A DNA stretch of 64,000 nucleotides from Dyella_A ginsengisoli (GCF_044904665.1 NZ_JADIKM010000003.1:434001-498000), one strand, 5' to 3'; shown: positions 17,132 to 26,188, counted from the stretch's first letter. Program-made: numbers and translations. Notes: a model not told the origin generated them from the letters alone.

Positions 17132-17925
17132 CCGCGAAACTGGTCCTTGGCCGCTCGCAGTGCCGCAAATCGCGCAACGCGGTCATCGGCAACGATGCCT
17201 CGCGCCCTTGCCCATGCCACGAGCGCAGGTTGATCGGTGCGCAGGAACGGATTGGTCGCCCGCTCGTCTTCCAATGAAATAGGTACCGTCGGTTGTCCTT
17301 GCTCGCGCAGCCGCGCGACCTCGTGCAGTCGCACCGACAGCGCCGCATTGTTGGCATCGACGGCCGCGGCGAAGCGGCCATTCGCTGCGGTGTACTCATG
17401 CGCGCAGCAGATCAGTGTCGTGGCGGGCAGGCTGGCCAGTCGATCGAACGAAGCGAGCATCTGCGCTGGCGTACCCTCGAAGAGGCGCCCGCAGCCGAGG
17501 CTGAAAAGCGTGTCGCCGCAAAACAGGTAGCCCTCGCCGGCGTAGGCGACGTGGCTGAGCGTATGACCAGGCACGGCCATCACCTGGAAATGCGCGGCGG
17601 GCGCCGTCAGCATGACGGTCTCACCATCGCTGACCCTGATATCGCACTCGCCGATGCGTGGATCGTTGGGGGCGTACACGGTCGCGCCGTGTCGTTCGCG
17701 CAAGTCCGCTGCGCCGCCGATGTGGTCGTGATGGTGATGGGTAAGGAGGATGGCGCGAAGTTGCAGTCGGCGCTCGATCAGCGCCCGCTCCACCGGTTCG
17801 CTCTCGCCGGGGTCCACCACCAGCGCATTGCCGGCATCATCGTGCAACAGCCAGATGTAGTTGTCGGCCAGGGCCGGTAGCGCAAGCAGATGCACGTCCG
17901 TCTCCACATGGTGATGCACGGCCAC
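17128..17925 (-). CDS. gloB: Hydroxyacylglutathione hydrolase (glyoxalase II)
   Basis: 265 residues. Metallo-beta-lactamase fold with the metal motif THHHHDHIGG (about 61-70), then HTLSH, the CGDTLFSLGCGRLFEG segment and CAHEY. GloB hydrolyses S-lactoylglutathione to lactate and glutathione, finishing methylglyoxal detoxification. The first 10-12 residues (MAVHHHVETDV) have no clear counterpart, so a downstream start is possible. gloB next to a yafS-like gene, rnhA and dnaQ is the E. coli neighbourhood; here mltD also follows gloB. Confidence 0.93.
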   Translation of the reverse strand: MAVHHHVETDVHLLALPALADNYIWLLHDDAGNALVVDPGESEPVERALIERRLQLRAILLTHHHHDHIGGAADLRERHGATVYAPNDPRIGECDIRVSDGETVMLTAPAAHFQVMAVPGHTLSHVAYAGEGYLFCGDTLFSLGCGRLFEGTPAQMLASFDRLASLPATTLICCAHEYTAANGRFAAAVDANNAALSVRLHEVARLREQGQPTVPISLEDERATNPFLRTDQPALVAWARARGIVADDRVARFAALRAAKDQFRG

Positions 17926-18066
17926 CAGACTCCGGCTTGGTGCATCGGGCCGCCGACTATAACCGCCGGTTTCGGGCTGCTCGTTAGTGGAGTGTTAACC
18001 CGGTCGGGCGCCAGACGGCTGCCTGCAGGTGGCGTCAACGGCTACACTCTGGCGGCCCACGATCGG

Positions 18067-18756
18067 ATGTATCGCATGTCCGCAGCCTGTCCCGACATCT
18101 ATGCCAGCGCGCCCCTTCGGCAACTGCTGGCGGACGAAGCGCGCGACCTGCTGCCGGAGCTGCAACGCTGCACCGGTGATCACGGGCTGCTGGTATCGGC
18201 CGCCATGCAGGACCAGCCACCGGCACTTCCCATGCTGTCGTGCTGGACGCATCTGAAGCTGGCGGGTGATCTGTATGCGGGCGATCTGCGCGGTCGGACC
18301 GACGAGCCTCTGCCGTTCGTCGACGATGCCTTCGAGCTGGTGATCCTGCGTCATGCGCTGGAGACGGCGGCGCTGCCGCAACCGTTGCTGGAGGAGGGCA
18401 TACGCGTGCTCTCACCCGGAGGGCTGCTGGTGTTGAGCGGCGTGCATCCGCTCAGCCTGTGGACACCGTGGATGGCATGGCATGGTCGCCAGCAGTCGCT
18501 GCGCCTGCACATGCCGTTGCAGGTTGGCGAATGGCTGCGCCGCAGTGCCATGCAGGTGGAGTGCGTGCGACGGGTCGGCCACGCGTGGCCGGGCGGTGCG
18601 GGGGCGTCGTTGCTGTCCGAAGCGATCGGGGGAGGTTACGTGCTGCTGGCACGCAAGCGCCGCCAGGCCGTGACGCCGATCCGGCTGGTGCCGCGCCCGC
18701 TGCGCGCTCCTGCCGATGCCGGGCTCGCTCCCGGCGCACGACGCAACTCGGCCTGA
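18067..18756 (+). CDS. SAM-dependent methyltransferase, YafS-like
   Basis: 229 residues from the ATG at 18067; the ATG at 18076 is equally possible, and an upstream frame to 17890 would overlap gloB. The layout fits a class I methyltransferase of the methyltransferase-11 type: LPFVDDAFELVILRHALE (about 84-101) and LLEEGIRVLSPGGLLVLSG (about 108-126). The SAM-binding glycine-rich loop is not obvious in the N-terminal part. Position between gloB and rnhA matches E. coli yafS, of unknown function. Substrate unknown. Confidence 0.75.
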   Translation: MYRMSAACPDIYASAPLRQLLADEARDLLPELQRCTGDHGLLVSAAMQDQPPALPMLSCWTHLKLAGDLYAGDLRGRTDEPLPFVDDAFELVILRHALETAALPQPLLEEGIRVLSPGGLLVLSGVHPLSLWTPWMAWHGRQQSLRLHMPLQVGEWLRRSAMQVECVRRVGHAWPGGAGASLLSEAIGGGYVLLARKRRQAVTPIRLVPRPLRAPADAGLAPGARRNSA

Positions 18757-18782
18757 TTGGCCGGCATGAACGAGGATCAACG

Positions 18783-19226
18783 TTGACCGAAGTGGAAGCT
18801 TTTACCGATGGCGCCTGTCTGGGCAATCCCGGACCCGGCGGCTGGGCCGCGCTGCTGCGCTCCAGGGGCACCGAGCGCATGCTGGCCGGCGGCGAACCAG
18901 ATACCACCAACAACCGCATGGAGCTGATGGCCGCGATCGCGGCACTTGAAGCACTGAAGCGTCCCTGCAAGGTCCATCTCACCACCGACTCGCGCTACGT
19001 GATGCAGGGCATCGAGGAATGGGTGCCCAAGTGGCGCGCCAACGGATGGCGTACGGCCGATCGCAAGCCGGTGAAGAATCAGGATCTGTGGCAGCGCCTG
19101 TCGGAGGCGACCGCGCCGCACGCGGTCCGCTGGCAGTGGGTGCGTGGACATAACGGGCACGTAGAGAACGAGCGTGTCGACGTGGCGGCCCGCGAACAGG
19201 CCGAGCAATACCGGAGCAAGGCATGA
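18783..19226 (+). CDS. rnhA: Ribonuclease HI, TTG start
   Basis: 147 residues from a TTG at 18783 with GAGGA about 8 nt upstream; no in-frame ATG gives the right N-terminus. The acidic catalytic set is intact: D in AFTDGAC, E in NNRMELMA, D in TTDSRYV and D in NERVDVAA, plus the histidine in VRGHNGH. RNase HI removes RNA from RNA-DNA hybrids such as R-loops and Okazaki primers. It overlaps dnaQ by 4 nt (ATGA) on the same strand; in E. coli the two genes are divergent. Confidence 0.95.
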   Translation: MTEVEAFTDGACLGNPGPGGWAALLRSRGTERMLAGGEPDTTNNRMELMAAIAALEALKRPCKVHLTTDSRYVMQGIEEWVPKWRANGWRTADRKPVKNQDLWQRLSEATAPHAVRWQWVRGHNGHVENERVDVAAREQAEQYRSKA

Positions 19227-19942
19227 GGCAGATCGTTCTCGATACCGAAACCACCGGCCTGGAAGTACGCCAGGGGCACCGGCTGATCGAAATCGCCTGT
19301 CTGGAAATGGTGGAGCGGCGGCTGACCGGTCGACGCTACCAGACCTATCTCAATCCGGATCGCGCTATCGACGAGGGTGCTCGCCAGGTCACCGGGATCG
19401 AGGACGATTTCCTGCTCGACAAGCCGCGTTTCGCCGACGTCGCAGACGATTTCCTTGCCTTCATCGACGGCGCCGAACTGATCATTCACAACGCGGCGTT
19501 CGACCTCGGTTTTCTCAATGCCGAGCTGGCGCGCCTGCCCGAACCGCCGGGCACGATCCAGCAGCGCTGCAGCGTGCTCGACACGCTGGCGATGGCGCGC
19601 GAACGGTATCCCGGCCAGCGCAACAGCCTCGATGCGTTGTGCAAGCGCCTGGGCGTGGACAACTCCGCGCGCGAGCTGCACGGCGGGTTGATCGACTGCC
19701 ACCTGCTGGCGGACGTCTATATCGCGATGACCTCGGGGCAGGTCGCGCTCGACCTGGGCTTCGACAAGCCGGGAGAGGAAGAGCGGGCCGCCATCATCGT
19801 CCCGGTCGAACTGCTGCGCCGTCCGCGCGTGCTGCGCGCCGACGCTGACGAACTGGCAGCCCACGAAAAGCGGCTCGATGCTCTGGACAAGAGCGCGGGA
19901 GGCACCAGCCTGTGGCGGCGAGAATCGTCTTCGGTTGCGTGA
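19223..19942 (+). CDS. dnaQ: DNA polymerase III epsilon subunit (3'-5' proofreading exonuclease)
   Basis: 239 residues, usual length. Exo I DTETTGL at residues 6-12, Exo II around IIHNAAFDLGFLNAEL (about 91-106) and Exo III in HGGLIDCHLLADVY (about 153-166), so the DEDDh active site is complete. Epsilon proofreads within the Pol III core. Translationally coupled to rnhA. It converges on the phosphatase gene with only 7 nt between stops. Confidence 0.96.
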   Translation: MRQIVLDTETTGLEVRQGHRLIEIACLEMVERRLTGRRYQTYLNPDRAIDEGARQVTGIEDDFLLDKPRFADVADDFLAFIDGAELIIHNAAFDLGFLNAELARLPEPPGTIQQRCSVLDTLAMARERYPGQRNSLDALCKRLGVDNSARELHGGLIDCHLLADVYIAMTSGQVALDLGFDKPGEEERAAIIVPVELLRRPRVLRADADELAAHEKRLDALDKSAGGTSLWRRESSSVA

Positions 19943-19949
19943 CCGCGCT

Positions 19950-20651
19950 CTAGGTAAGTCGCACGAGGATCACGGTGAGGTTGTCGTTGCCGCTGGCTTC
20001 CAGCCCGTCGAGCAGCAGGTGGTCGGCACATTCCTGGGCGGCCAGGTCGGTTCGCTGAGCCGTGCGGGCAAGGGCGGCATCATCCAGCCCCTCGGTCAGC
20101 CCGTCGGTGCACAACAGGAAACCGGTCCCGGCCCGGCAGGCGCCGCGCGCCACGCCGACGTGGATCTGCTCGGCCGTGGTGATCCCCAGCGCCTGGGTCA
20201 GCACGTTGCGCTGGGGATGGCGTGCGGCCAGTTCCGGATCGAGCCGGCCGGCGTTGATCAGTTCCTGCACCAAGGAATGATCGTGACTGACCTGACGGAA
20301 ATCCTCGCCGAAGGCATAGATGCGACTATCGCCGACCCATGCCAGTTCGTAGGCTTCATCGCGAATGCGCAGTGCAGCCAGCGTGGTGCCCATCGGCAGC
20401 GCATCGCGGCTCTTGCGGGCGTGTGCCTCGAGCCGGCCAGCCGCGGTGCGCACGGCATCGAGCAAGCTCGCGCCGAGCCGCACCTCCTCCACCACCACAT
20501 CGCGCGCCAGCGCCGACGCCACTTCCCCATGCTGGTGCCCACCCATGCCGTCTGCGACCAGGAACAGGCCCAGTGCGGGATCGGCGTAATAGGTGTCCTC
20601 ATTGCGCGTGCGGCGCAGTCCGACGTGGGTTCCGTGTCCGAATTCGATCAT
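19950..20651 (-). CDS. PP2C-type serine/threonine phosphatase
   Basis: 233 residues, a complete single PP2C domain. Metal-binding motifs are present: RTRNEDTYY near the N-terminus, VADGMGGH (about 33-40), TDGLTEG and GNDNLTVILV at the end. Standalone phosphatases of this kind (PrpC/Stp) usually reverse a Hanks-type kinase, but no kinase is encoded nearby, so the partner is unknown. No membrane segment. Confidence 0.9.
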   Translation of the reverse strand: MIEFGHGTHVGLRRTRNEDTYYADPALGLFLVADGMGGHQHGEVASALARDVVVEEVRLGASLLDAVRTAAGRLEAHARKSRDALPMGTTLAALRIRDEAYELAWVGDSRIYAFGEDFRQVSHDHSLVQELINAGRLDPELAARHPQRNVLTQALGITTAEQIHVGVARGACRAGTGFLLCTDGLTEGLDDAALARTAQRTDLAAQECADHLLLDGLEASGNDNLTVILVRLT

Positions 20652-20702
20652 GGGAGTGGGGTTGCCGGCGAATCACGGCAGCATGCCGGATGCAGCACCC
20701 AG

Positions 20703-20731
20703 TTGTCACGGCTCGCGGGCATGCGTATGAT
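20703..20731 (+). promoter_or_regulatory. Promoter of tRNA-Ser
   Basis: TTGTCA (20703-20708), 17-nt spacer, TATGAT (20726-20731), about 35 nt before the tRNA. Both boxes are close to the sigma-70 consensus. Confidence 0.75.
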
Positions 20732-20765
20732 TACCGGCTCGCGCGGACCACCGTGTGACCCCTTT

Positions 20766-20857
<92 letters not shown>

Positions 20858-20861
20858 CGAC

Positions 20862-20892
20862 AAAGGCCTCGCAGCAATGCGAGGCCTTTTTC
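20862..20892 (+). terminator. Intrinsic terminator after tRNA-Ser
   Basis: 12-bp stem AAAGGCCTCGCA/TGCGAGGCCTTT with loop GCAA and a following TT C T-run. It also lies beyond the 3' end of the minus-strand TetR gene. Confidence 0.85.
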
Positions 20893-20916
20893 TTGGGCGT
20901 TCACCGGGAGATTTGC

Positions 20917-21690
20917 CTAGGCGCTGAGTCTCGGTGGGCTGGCGTGCTCAGGCGACTCCAGGCTGCACGCGAACGTCTCGGTGCCACCATTGCGGTGACT
21001 GAGCTGGATCAGTCGATCGATCACGGCGATCTGCTGCGGGGTGCCAAGCGGGGCGGTCAGTGCGGGGGAAACCAGGGCTACGAGGCGCGCCAGCAGTTCG
21101 GCGTCGCTGATGTCGTGGCCCATGCTGAGCTCAGCGACCAATTCGCCCATGTCGTCGGCGGCAAGCACACCCGATAACGACTTGAGCGCGAAATGCAGGC
21201 GCAGGCCCAGTTCGCTGCGCGGCAACTGCGGCAGCGCGCGCGCAAATGCCTCGAAGAAGCGGCCGAAGATCGGGCGGTAGTGCTGCTGCAGATGGTCACG
21301 GATGAAGGGCGAGGCGTCGCTGTAGACGCGGCCGAGCAGGCGCAGGAAAGCCGGGCCGCCGGCCGGGTCGCGCCCCAGCTGCAGGGCCGGCACGAACAGC
21401 ACGCCGAGAATGGCCACGCAGTCCGGCACGCTGTCGCCGGCTTCGCAGGCGTCAAGCAGGCGCAGGCGCTCTTCGTTGAGGCGATCGAGCCGATGCGAGA
21501 GCAGCTCCTTGAGCATCGCGTCCTTGCTGCCGAAGTGATAATTCACCGCGGCGAGATTGGCCCCCGCACGGGCGGTCACCTGGCGTAATGAGAGCGCCTC
21601 GTAACCGCGTTCGATAAACAGCAGCTCTGCTGCCTGCAGCAGACGGCTGCGGGTGTCGGCGGCCTGTGCTCCCCCAGTGGTGCTGCGCAT
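20917..21690 (-). CDS. TetR-family transcriptional regulator (PsrA-like)
   Basis: 257 residues from the ATG at 21690 (MRSTTGGAQAADTRSRLL). The N-terminal TetR helix-turn-helix is clear: LLQAAELLFIERGYEALSL then RAGANLAAVNYHFGSKDAML (about 15-60). The C-terminal ligand domain contains a PAFLRLLGRVYSD stretch resembling PsrA-type regulators of fatty-acid metabolism and stress; that resemblance is from memory. The gene follows ppsA on the same strand after a terminator, so it probably has its own promoter. The ligand is not known. Confidence 0.85.
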   Translation of the reverse strand: MRSTTGGAQAADTRSRLLQAAELLFIERGYEALSLRQVTARAGANLAAVNYHFGSKDAMLKELLSHRLDRLNEERLRLLDACEAGDSVPDCVAILGVLFVPALQLGRDPAGGPAFLRLLGRVYSDASPFIRDHLQQHYRPIFGRFFEAFARALPQLPRSELGLRLHFALKSLSGVLAADDMGELVAELSMGHDISDAELLARLVALVSPALTAPLGTPQQIAVIDRLIQLSHRNGGTETFACSLESPEHASPPRLSA

Positions 21691-21864
21691 CGCCCTGTTC
21701 CTGATAAACGCCGCTGACAAAGGCCGACTGACAAGTGCGAGCCGATGATCGCGTAGTGACCGGGCGGCCTCGCCGCCCGATGGACACTTCAAACACCCGT
21801 ATGAAGCTAGTGGTGATGCCGGATGCCGGCAAGCTGCACTGCACGACGGCGATGCGCACACACG

Positions 21865-21886
21865 AAAAAGCGGGGTTGCCCCCGCC
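21865..21886 (-). terminator. Intrinsic terminator of ppsA
   Basis: Read on the minus strand: stem GCGGGG/CCCCGC with loop GCAA, followed by TTTTT, 37 nt after the ppsA stop. Confidence 0.8.
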
Positions 21887-21922
21887 TTCTCGCTATCGCT
21901 GGATCTCGTATGCCGAGCGCGC

Positions 21923-24295
21923 TCAGCCGGCCTTCTTCTTGGCCAGCCGCAGCCAGGTGTCGACCACAGTGTCGGGGTTGAGCGACACCGACTCAATGCC
22001 CTGATCCATCAGCCATTCGGCCAAGTCCGGGTGATCGCTCGGGCCCTGGCCGCAGATGCCGATGTACTTGCCCTTGGCGCGGGCGGTCTGGATGGCCATG
22101 GCCAGCAGCTTCTTCACAGCCGGGTCGCGCTCGTCGAACAGGCTGGCGACGATCGATGAATCGCGGTCCAGGCCCAGCGTGAGCTGGGTCAGGTCGTTGG
22201 AGCCAATCGAGAAGCCGTCGAAGATATCGAGGAACTCGTCGGCCAGCAGGGCGTTGGAAGGCACTTCGCACATCATGATGACCTTGAGCCCGTGCTCGCC
22301 CTGCTTGAGGCCGTTGGCGGCGAGCACGTCGATCACCTTGCGGCCCTCGCCCAGAGTGCGCACGAACGGGATCATCACCCACACGTTGTCCAGGCCCATC
22401 ACCTCACGCACGTGCTTGACCGCGCGGCACTCAAGCGCGAACGCCTCGGCGAAGCTCGGATCGACGTAGCGGCTGGCGCCGCGGAAGCCGATCATCGGGT
22501 TCTCTTCGTGCGGCTCGTAGCGGGAGCCGCCGATGAGGCCGGCATACTCGTTCGACTTGAAGTCGGACAGGCGCACGATCACCGGCTTCGGATACACCGA
22601 CGCGGCGATGGTGGCGATGCCTTCGCCCAGGCGGTCGACGTAGAACGAAACCGGGTCGGCATAGCCGGCCATGCGCTCGTCGATCCTGGCCTTGGTCTCG
22701 GCGTCCTGCTTGGCGTACTCCAGCAGTGCCTTGGGATGCACGCCGATATGGCTAGCGATGATCATCTCCAGCCGGGCCAGGCCGATGCCGGCATTGGGTA
22801 GCATGCCGAAGTCGAAGGCACGCTCGGGATTGGCCACGTTCATCATGATCTTCAGCGGCGCTTCGGGCATGGCGCCGAGATCGGCGGTGATGCGCTCGAA
22901 CGACAGCTTGCCTTCGTAGATCATGCCGGTGTCGCCTTCGGCACAGGACACCGTGACCTCCGCGCCATCGGGAATCGACTGCAGGCCGTTGCCGGTGCCC
23001 ACCACCGCCGGCACGCCCAGCTCGCGGGCGATGATCGCCGCGTGGCAGGTGCGGCCGCCGCGGTTGGTGACGATAGCGGCAGCGCGCTTCATGATCGGCT
23101 CCCAGTCGGGGTCGGTCATGTCGGCTACCAGCACGTCGCCGGGCTGGAACTCGTTCATCTGCGCCAGCGACTTCACCACGCGTGCCTTGCCCGCGCCAAT
23201 CTTCTGGCCGATCGCGCGGCCTTCGGCCAGCACCTTGCCCTTGCCGTGGAGCTGGAAGCGTTCCAGCTGGGTGGCGTGGTCGCGCGATTTCACCGTTTCC
23301 GGTCGCGCCTGCACCACGTAGAGCTTGCCGGTGTGGCCGTCCTTCGCCCACTCGATATCCATCGGGCGGCCGTAGTGCTGTTCGATCACCAGCGCCTGCT
23401 TGGCCAGCTCTTCCACGTCGGCATCGGTGATGCAGAAGCGGTTGCGGTCGGCAGCCGGGGTCTCCTCGATGCGCACGCGCTCGCCGGGCTTGTCCGAATA
23501 GACCATGCGCTGCTGCTTGGCGCCGAGGCTGCGGCGGAGCAGGGCGGGCTTGCCGGCCTTGAGCGTGGGCTTGAACACGTAGAACTCGTCCGGGTTCACT
23601 GCGCCCTGCACGACCATCTCGCCCAGACCGTAGGAGCCGGTGACGAACACCACGTCGCGGAAGCCTGACTCGGTGTCCAGCGTGAACAGCACGCCGGAAG
23701 CGCCCACGTCCGAGCGCACCATCAGCTGCACGCCGGCGGAGAGGAACACGTCTTCGTGCTTGAAACCCTGGTGCACGCGATAGGCGATGGCGCGATCGTT
23801 GTAGAGCGAGGCGAAGACTTCCTTGACCTTGTGCAGCACGTCCTCGATGCCGACCACGTTGAGGAAGGTTTCCTGCTGGCCGGCGAACGAGGCGTCGGGC
23901 AGGTCTTCGGCGGTCGCGGACGAGCGCACCGCCACGGCGATGTCGTCGCTGCCGGCATCCCGGCACAGTTTGGCGTAGGCGTCGCGGATGGCCTGGTCCA
24001 GCTCGGCCGGCAGCGGAGTCTCGATCACCCACTCGCGGATCTCCTTGCCGGCAGCGACGAGCGCATCGACCTGATCCACGTCCAGGCCGGCCAGTCGCGC
24101 CTGGATGCGCTTGGCCACGCCACTCTTGTCCAGATACTGCTGGAAGGCGTCCGCGGTGGTGGCAAAGCCTCCCGGCACCGAGACGCCCAGCTTGCTCAGG
24201 TTGCCGATCATCTCGCCCAGCGAGGCGTTCTTGCCGCCGACCTGGCCCAGGTCAGTCATGCGCAGTTGGTCAAGCCAAAGCACCAGATCGTTCAA
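21923..24295 (-). CDS. ppsA: Phosphoenolpyruvate synthase (pyruvate, water dikinase), TTG start
   Basis: 790 residues from the TTG at 24295, preceded by GAGGAG at good spacing; E. coli PpsA has 792. The frame runs upstream to an ATG at 24412, but the extra residues are not homologous. N-terminal ATP-binding domain (about 1-340), the phosphohistidine domain with GGRTCHAAI (about 415-423), and a C-terminal PEP/pyruvate barrel ending with the cysteine of GICGQGPSD. It makes PEP from pyruvate and ATP for gluconeogenesis. The Thr two residues before the His is the site its regulator modifies. Confidence 0.95.
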   Translation of the reverse strand: MNDLVLWLDQLRMTDLGQVGGKNASLGEMIGNLSKLGVSVPGGFATTADAFQQYLDKSGVAKRIQARLAGLDVDQVDALVAAGKEIREWVIETPLPAELDQAIRDAYAKLCRDAGSDDIAVAVRSSATAEDLPDASFAGQQETFLNVVGIEDVLHKVKEVFASLYNDRAIAYRVHQGFKHEDVFLSAGVQLMVRSDVGASGVLFTLDTESGFRDVVFVTGSYGLGEMVVQGAVNPDEFYVFKPTLKAGKPALLRRSLGAKQQRMVYSDKPGERVRIEETPAADRNRFCITDADVEELAKQALVIEQHYGRPMDIEWAKDGHTGKLYVVQARPETVKSRDHATQLERFQLHGKGKVLAEGRAIGQKIGAGKARVVKSLAQMNEFQPGDVLVADMTDPDWEPIMKRAAAIVTNRGGRTCHAAIIARELGVPAVVGTGNGLQSIPDGAEVTVSCAEGDTGMIYEGKLSFERITADLGAMPEAPLKIMMNVANPERAFDFGMLPNAGIGLARLEMIIASHIGVHPKALLEYAKQDAETKARIDERMAGYADPVSFYVDRLGEGIATIAASVYPKPVIVRLSDFKSNEYAGLIGGSRYEPHEENPMIGFRGASRYVDPSFAEAFALECRAVKHVREVMGLDNVWVMIPFVRTLGEGRKVIDVLAANGLKQGEHGLKVIMMCEVPSNALLADEFLDIFDGFSIGSNDLTQLTLGLDRDSSIVASLFDERDPAVKKLLAMAIQTARAKGKYIGICGQGPSDHPDLAEWLMDQGIESVSLNPDTVVDTWLRLAKKKAG

Positions 24296-24463
24296 GGTGG
24301 ATCTCCTCGGAACACTAGAGTGGGTGAGGCGGTGCGGCTGCCGCAAAAGCGCGCCACATAGAACTGGTATTGTCCGCCGGGATTGGTGCACAGCACAAGA
24401 AGACCAATGCAATCCGTTGCCGCGCCACCTGCATACCAGTCAGTCAAAGCTCAAGCCAACAAA

Positions 24464-24478
24464 GCAAACAGCGCTTGC
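24464..24478. promoter_or_regulatory. Imperfect palindrome in the ppsA-ppsR intergenic region
   Basis: GCAAAC-AGC-GCTTGC, two half-sites matching at 5 of 6 positions. It resembles the operator I recall for PsrA-type TetR regulators (AAAC-spacer-GTTT). It lies between divergent ppsA and ppsR, near a TetR gene. Candidate operator only. The rest of the 226-nt region has no clear promoter match. Confidence 0.3.
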
Positions 24479-24521
24479 GCTAAGGTGCCCGAGACACCAT
24501 CCATCGAGCCGGAACCGATCC

Positions 24522-25337
24522 ATGCAGCGAACCGTTTTTTTCATCTCCGACTCCACTGGTATTACCGCCGAGACGATCGGCAACAGCATCCTGGCGCAGT
24601 TCGAAGGGATGGAGTTTGACAAGCATCGCCTGCCGTTCGTGGACGATGCGAAAAAGGCCGAGGCGGCTGCGCTGCGCATCAAGACGCGCTACGCGCAGAC
24701 CGGCGACCGGCCGATCGTGGTCAACACCATGGCCGACCGCGCCCTGTGCGACATCGTGGCGACCAGCGGCGCGTTGATGCTGGACGTGTTTGCGCCATTC
24801 ATCGGTCCGCTGGAAGAGGAGCTGGGCGCCAAGCGTTCCGGTGCCGTCAACCGTTCGCACGGCCTGGTGGATTTCGACAAGTACGAGGCGCGCATCAACG
24901 CCACCAACTACGCGCTGTCGCACGATGACGGGATCGATGTGGACTACGCGCAAGCGGACCTGATCCTCGTTGGCGTATCCCGCTCGGGCAAGACCCCGAC
25001 CTGCCTCTACATGGCCTTGCATTACGGAGTGAGTGCCGCCAACTATCCGCTCACGGACGACGACCTGGACAAGCTGGAACTGCCGGTCCGGCTGCGCCCG
25101 TACAAGGATCGCCTGTTCGGTCTCACCATCGACCCGCTGCGATTGGCGCAGATCCGCGAGCAGCGGCGCGCCAACAGCCGCTATGCCACCATCGAGCAGT
25201 GTCGATGGGAGCTGGCGCAGGCGGACAAGCTGATGCGTCGCGAGGGCATTCCCAACCTCAACACCACGCACGTGTCGATCGAGGAGATCGCCAGCAAGAT
25301 CTTCGAGCGCTTCGGGATCGAGCGCACCATGTTCTGA
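24522..25337 (+). CDS. ppsR: PEP synthase regulatory protein (bifunctional kinase/pyrophosphorylase, DUF299)
   Basis: 271 residues from the ATG at 24522 (MQRTVFFISDSTGITAETIGN); the frame extends upstream to 24105 inside ppsA, which is rejected. The P-loop GVSRSGKTPT (about 150-159) and the DSTG motif near residue 10 define the PSRP family, which inactivates PpsA by ADP-dependent threonine phosphorylation and reactivates it by Pi-dependent dephosphorylation. Its divergent pairing with ppsA supports that role. Confidence 0.95.
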   Translation: MQRTVFFISDSTGITAETIGNSILAQFEGMEFDKHRLPFVDDAKKAEAAALRIKTRYAQTGDRPIVVNTMADRALCDIVATSGALMLDVFAPFIGPLEEELGAKRSGAVNRSHGLVDFDKYEARINATNYALSHDDGIDVDYAQADLILVGVSRSGKTPTCLYMALHYGVSAANYPLTDDDLDKLELPVRLRPYKDRLFGLTIDPLRLAQIREQRRANSRYATIEQCRWELAQADKLMRREGIPNLNTTHVSIEEIASKIFERFGIERTMF

Positions 25338-25358
25338 TCACCGGAGTCGCATGACCGC

Positions 25359-25826
25359 ATGAGTGCCGTACTGGATCGCCGCGCCGCCCTGTTGCCGGGA
25401 CGTTTCGAGTTCCTGATGGGGCTGTATGCCGAGAACTACCATCGGTTGGTGCGACTGTTCGCGCCGCAGGCGCTGTCGCCGGGTCGCTACATCTCCCGCG
25501 TGGACGACGGGCTGGATGTGCATCTGCAGGTGCAGGAGTGCCACCCCTACACGCTCGAGCTTGAACTGACCTATGACCTGGTCGACGAGCAGACCGGCCT
25601 GCGCACGCCCTCTGCGCAGTTGCGCGTGTACACCGACGCGCATGTGGCGGAGGCGCTGCACTGCCATCCCGGGCGCCACCTGTGGCAGGTGCTGGGACCG
25701 TTTCCGCCCGCACACACGGTGCTGCAGCACCGGCTCCGCATGAATGGCTTCCTGACCCGCTGGCTGGAATATCTGGCCGAGCAGGGGCACTCCGTCGGCA
25801 CGCTGGAGCGCGACGAGCCGGCTTGA
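25359..25826 (+). CDS. DUF1249 protein (YqiB-like)
   Basis: 155 residues. The stretch RFEFLMGLYAENYHRLVRLF (about 15-34) with a central CHPYTLELELTYDL fits DUF1249, named after E. coli YqiB, of unknown function. No signal peptide or membrane segment. It starts 21 nt after ppsR with no terminator, so it is likely cotranscribed. Confidence 0.85.
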   Translation: MSAVLDRRAALLPGRFEFLMGLYAENYHRLVRLFAPQALSPGRYISRVDDGLDVHLQVQECHPYTLELELTYDLVDEQTGLRTPSAQLRVYTDAHVAEALHCHPGRHLWQVLGPFPPAHTVLQHRLRMNGFLTRWLEYLAEQGHSVGTLERDEPA

Positions 25827-25861
25827 TCCTGTTGTTGTCGGGATGCCGGACGGCAGACAAC

Positions 25862-25887
25862 AAAAAACCCGCTCAAGGCGGGCTTTC
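25862..25887 (-). terminator. Intrinsic terminator of the Ala-Glu-Asp tRNA operon
   Basis: Read on the minus strand: stem AGCCCGC/GCGGGTT (one G-T pair), loop CTTGA, then TTTTG, 7 nt after tRNA-Asp. It also lies beyond the plus-strand DUF1249 gene. Confidence 0.75.
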
Positions 25888-25893
25888 CGTTAG

Positions 25894-25970
25894 TGGCGGA
25901 GCGGACGGGACTCGAACCCGCGACCTCCGGCGTGACAGGCCAGCATTCTAACCAACTGAACTACCGCTCC
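25894..25970 (-). tRNA. tRNA-Asp (anticodon GTC), copy 2
   Basis: 77 nt with encoded CCA, identical throughout to the copy at 13775-13851. Third gene of the minus-strand tRNA operon. Confidence 0.96.
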
Positions 25971-26027
25971 ACATTTGCTTCCAGCTTCAACGTCGTTCGC
26001 GTTGCCGCGAACTGCGGGTTTCCAACT

Positions 26028-26103
26028 TGGCGTCCCCACGGGGATTCGAACCCCGGTCGCCACCGTGAAAGGGTGATGTCCTAGGCCTCTAGACGATGGG
26101 GAC
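26028..26103 (-). tRNA. tRNA-Glu (anticodon TTC)
   Basis: 76 nt with encoded CCA. Acceptor GTCCCCA/TGGGGAC; anticodon loop CTTTCAC carries TTC. Middle gene of the operon. Confidence 0.96.
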
Positions 26104-26112
26104 GAATTAAGT

Positions 26113-26188
26113 TGGTGGAGCCAGGCGGGATCGAACCGCCGACCTCCTGCATGCCATGCAGGCGCTCTCCCAGCTGAGCTATGGCCCC
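26113..26188 (-). tRNA. tRNA-Ala (anticodon GGC)
   Basis: 76 nt with encoded CCA. 5' GGGGCCA faces TGGCTCC (one G-T pair); anticodon stem CCTGC/GCAGG encloses ATGGCAT, anticodon GGC. First gene of the operon. Confidence 0.96.
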
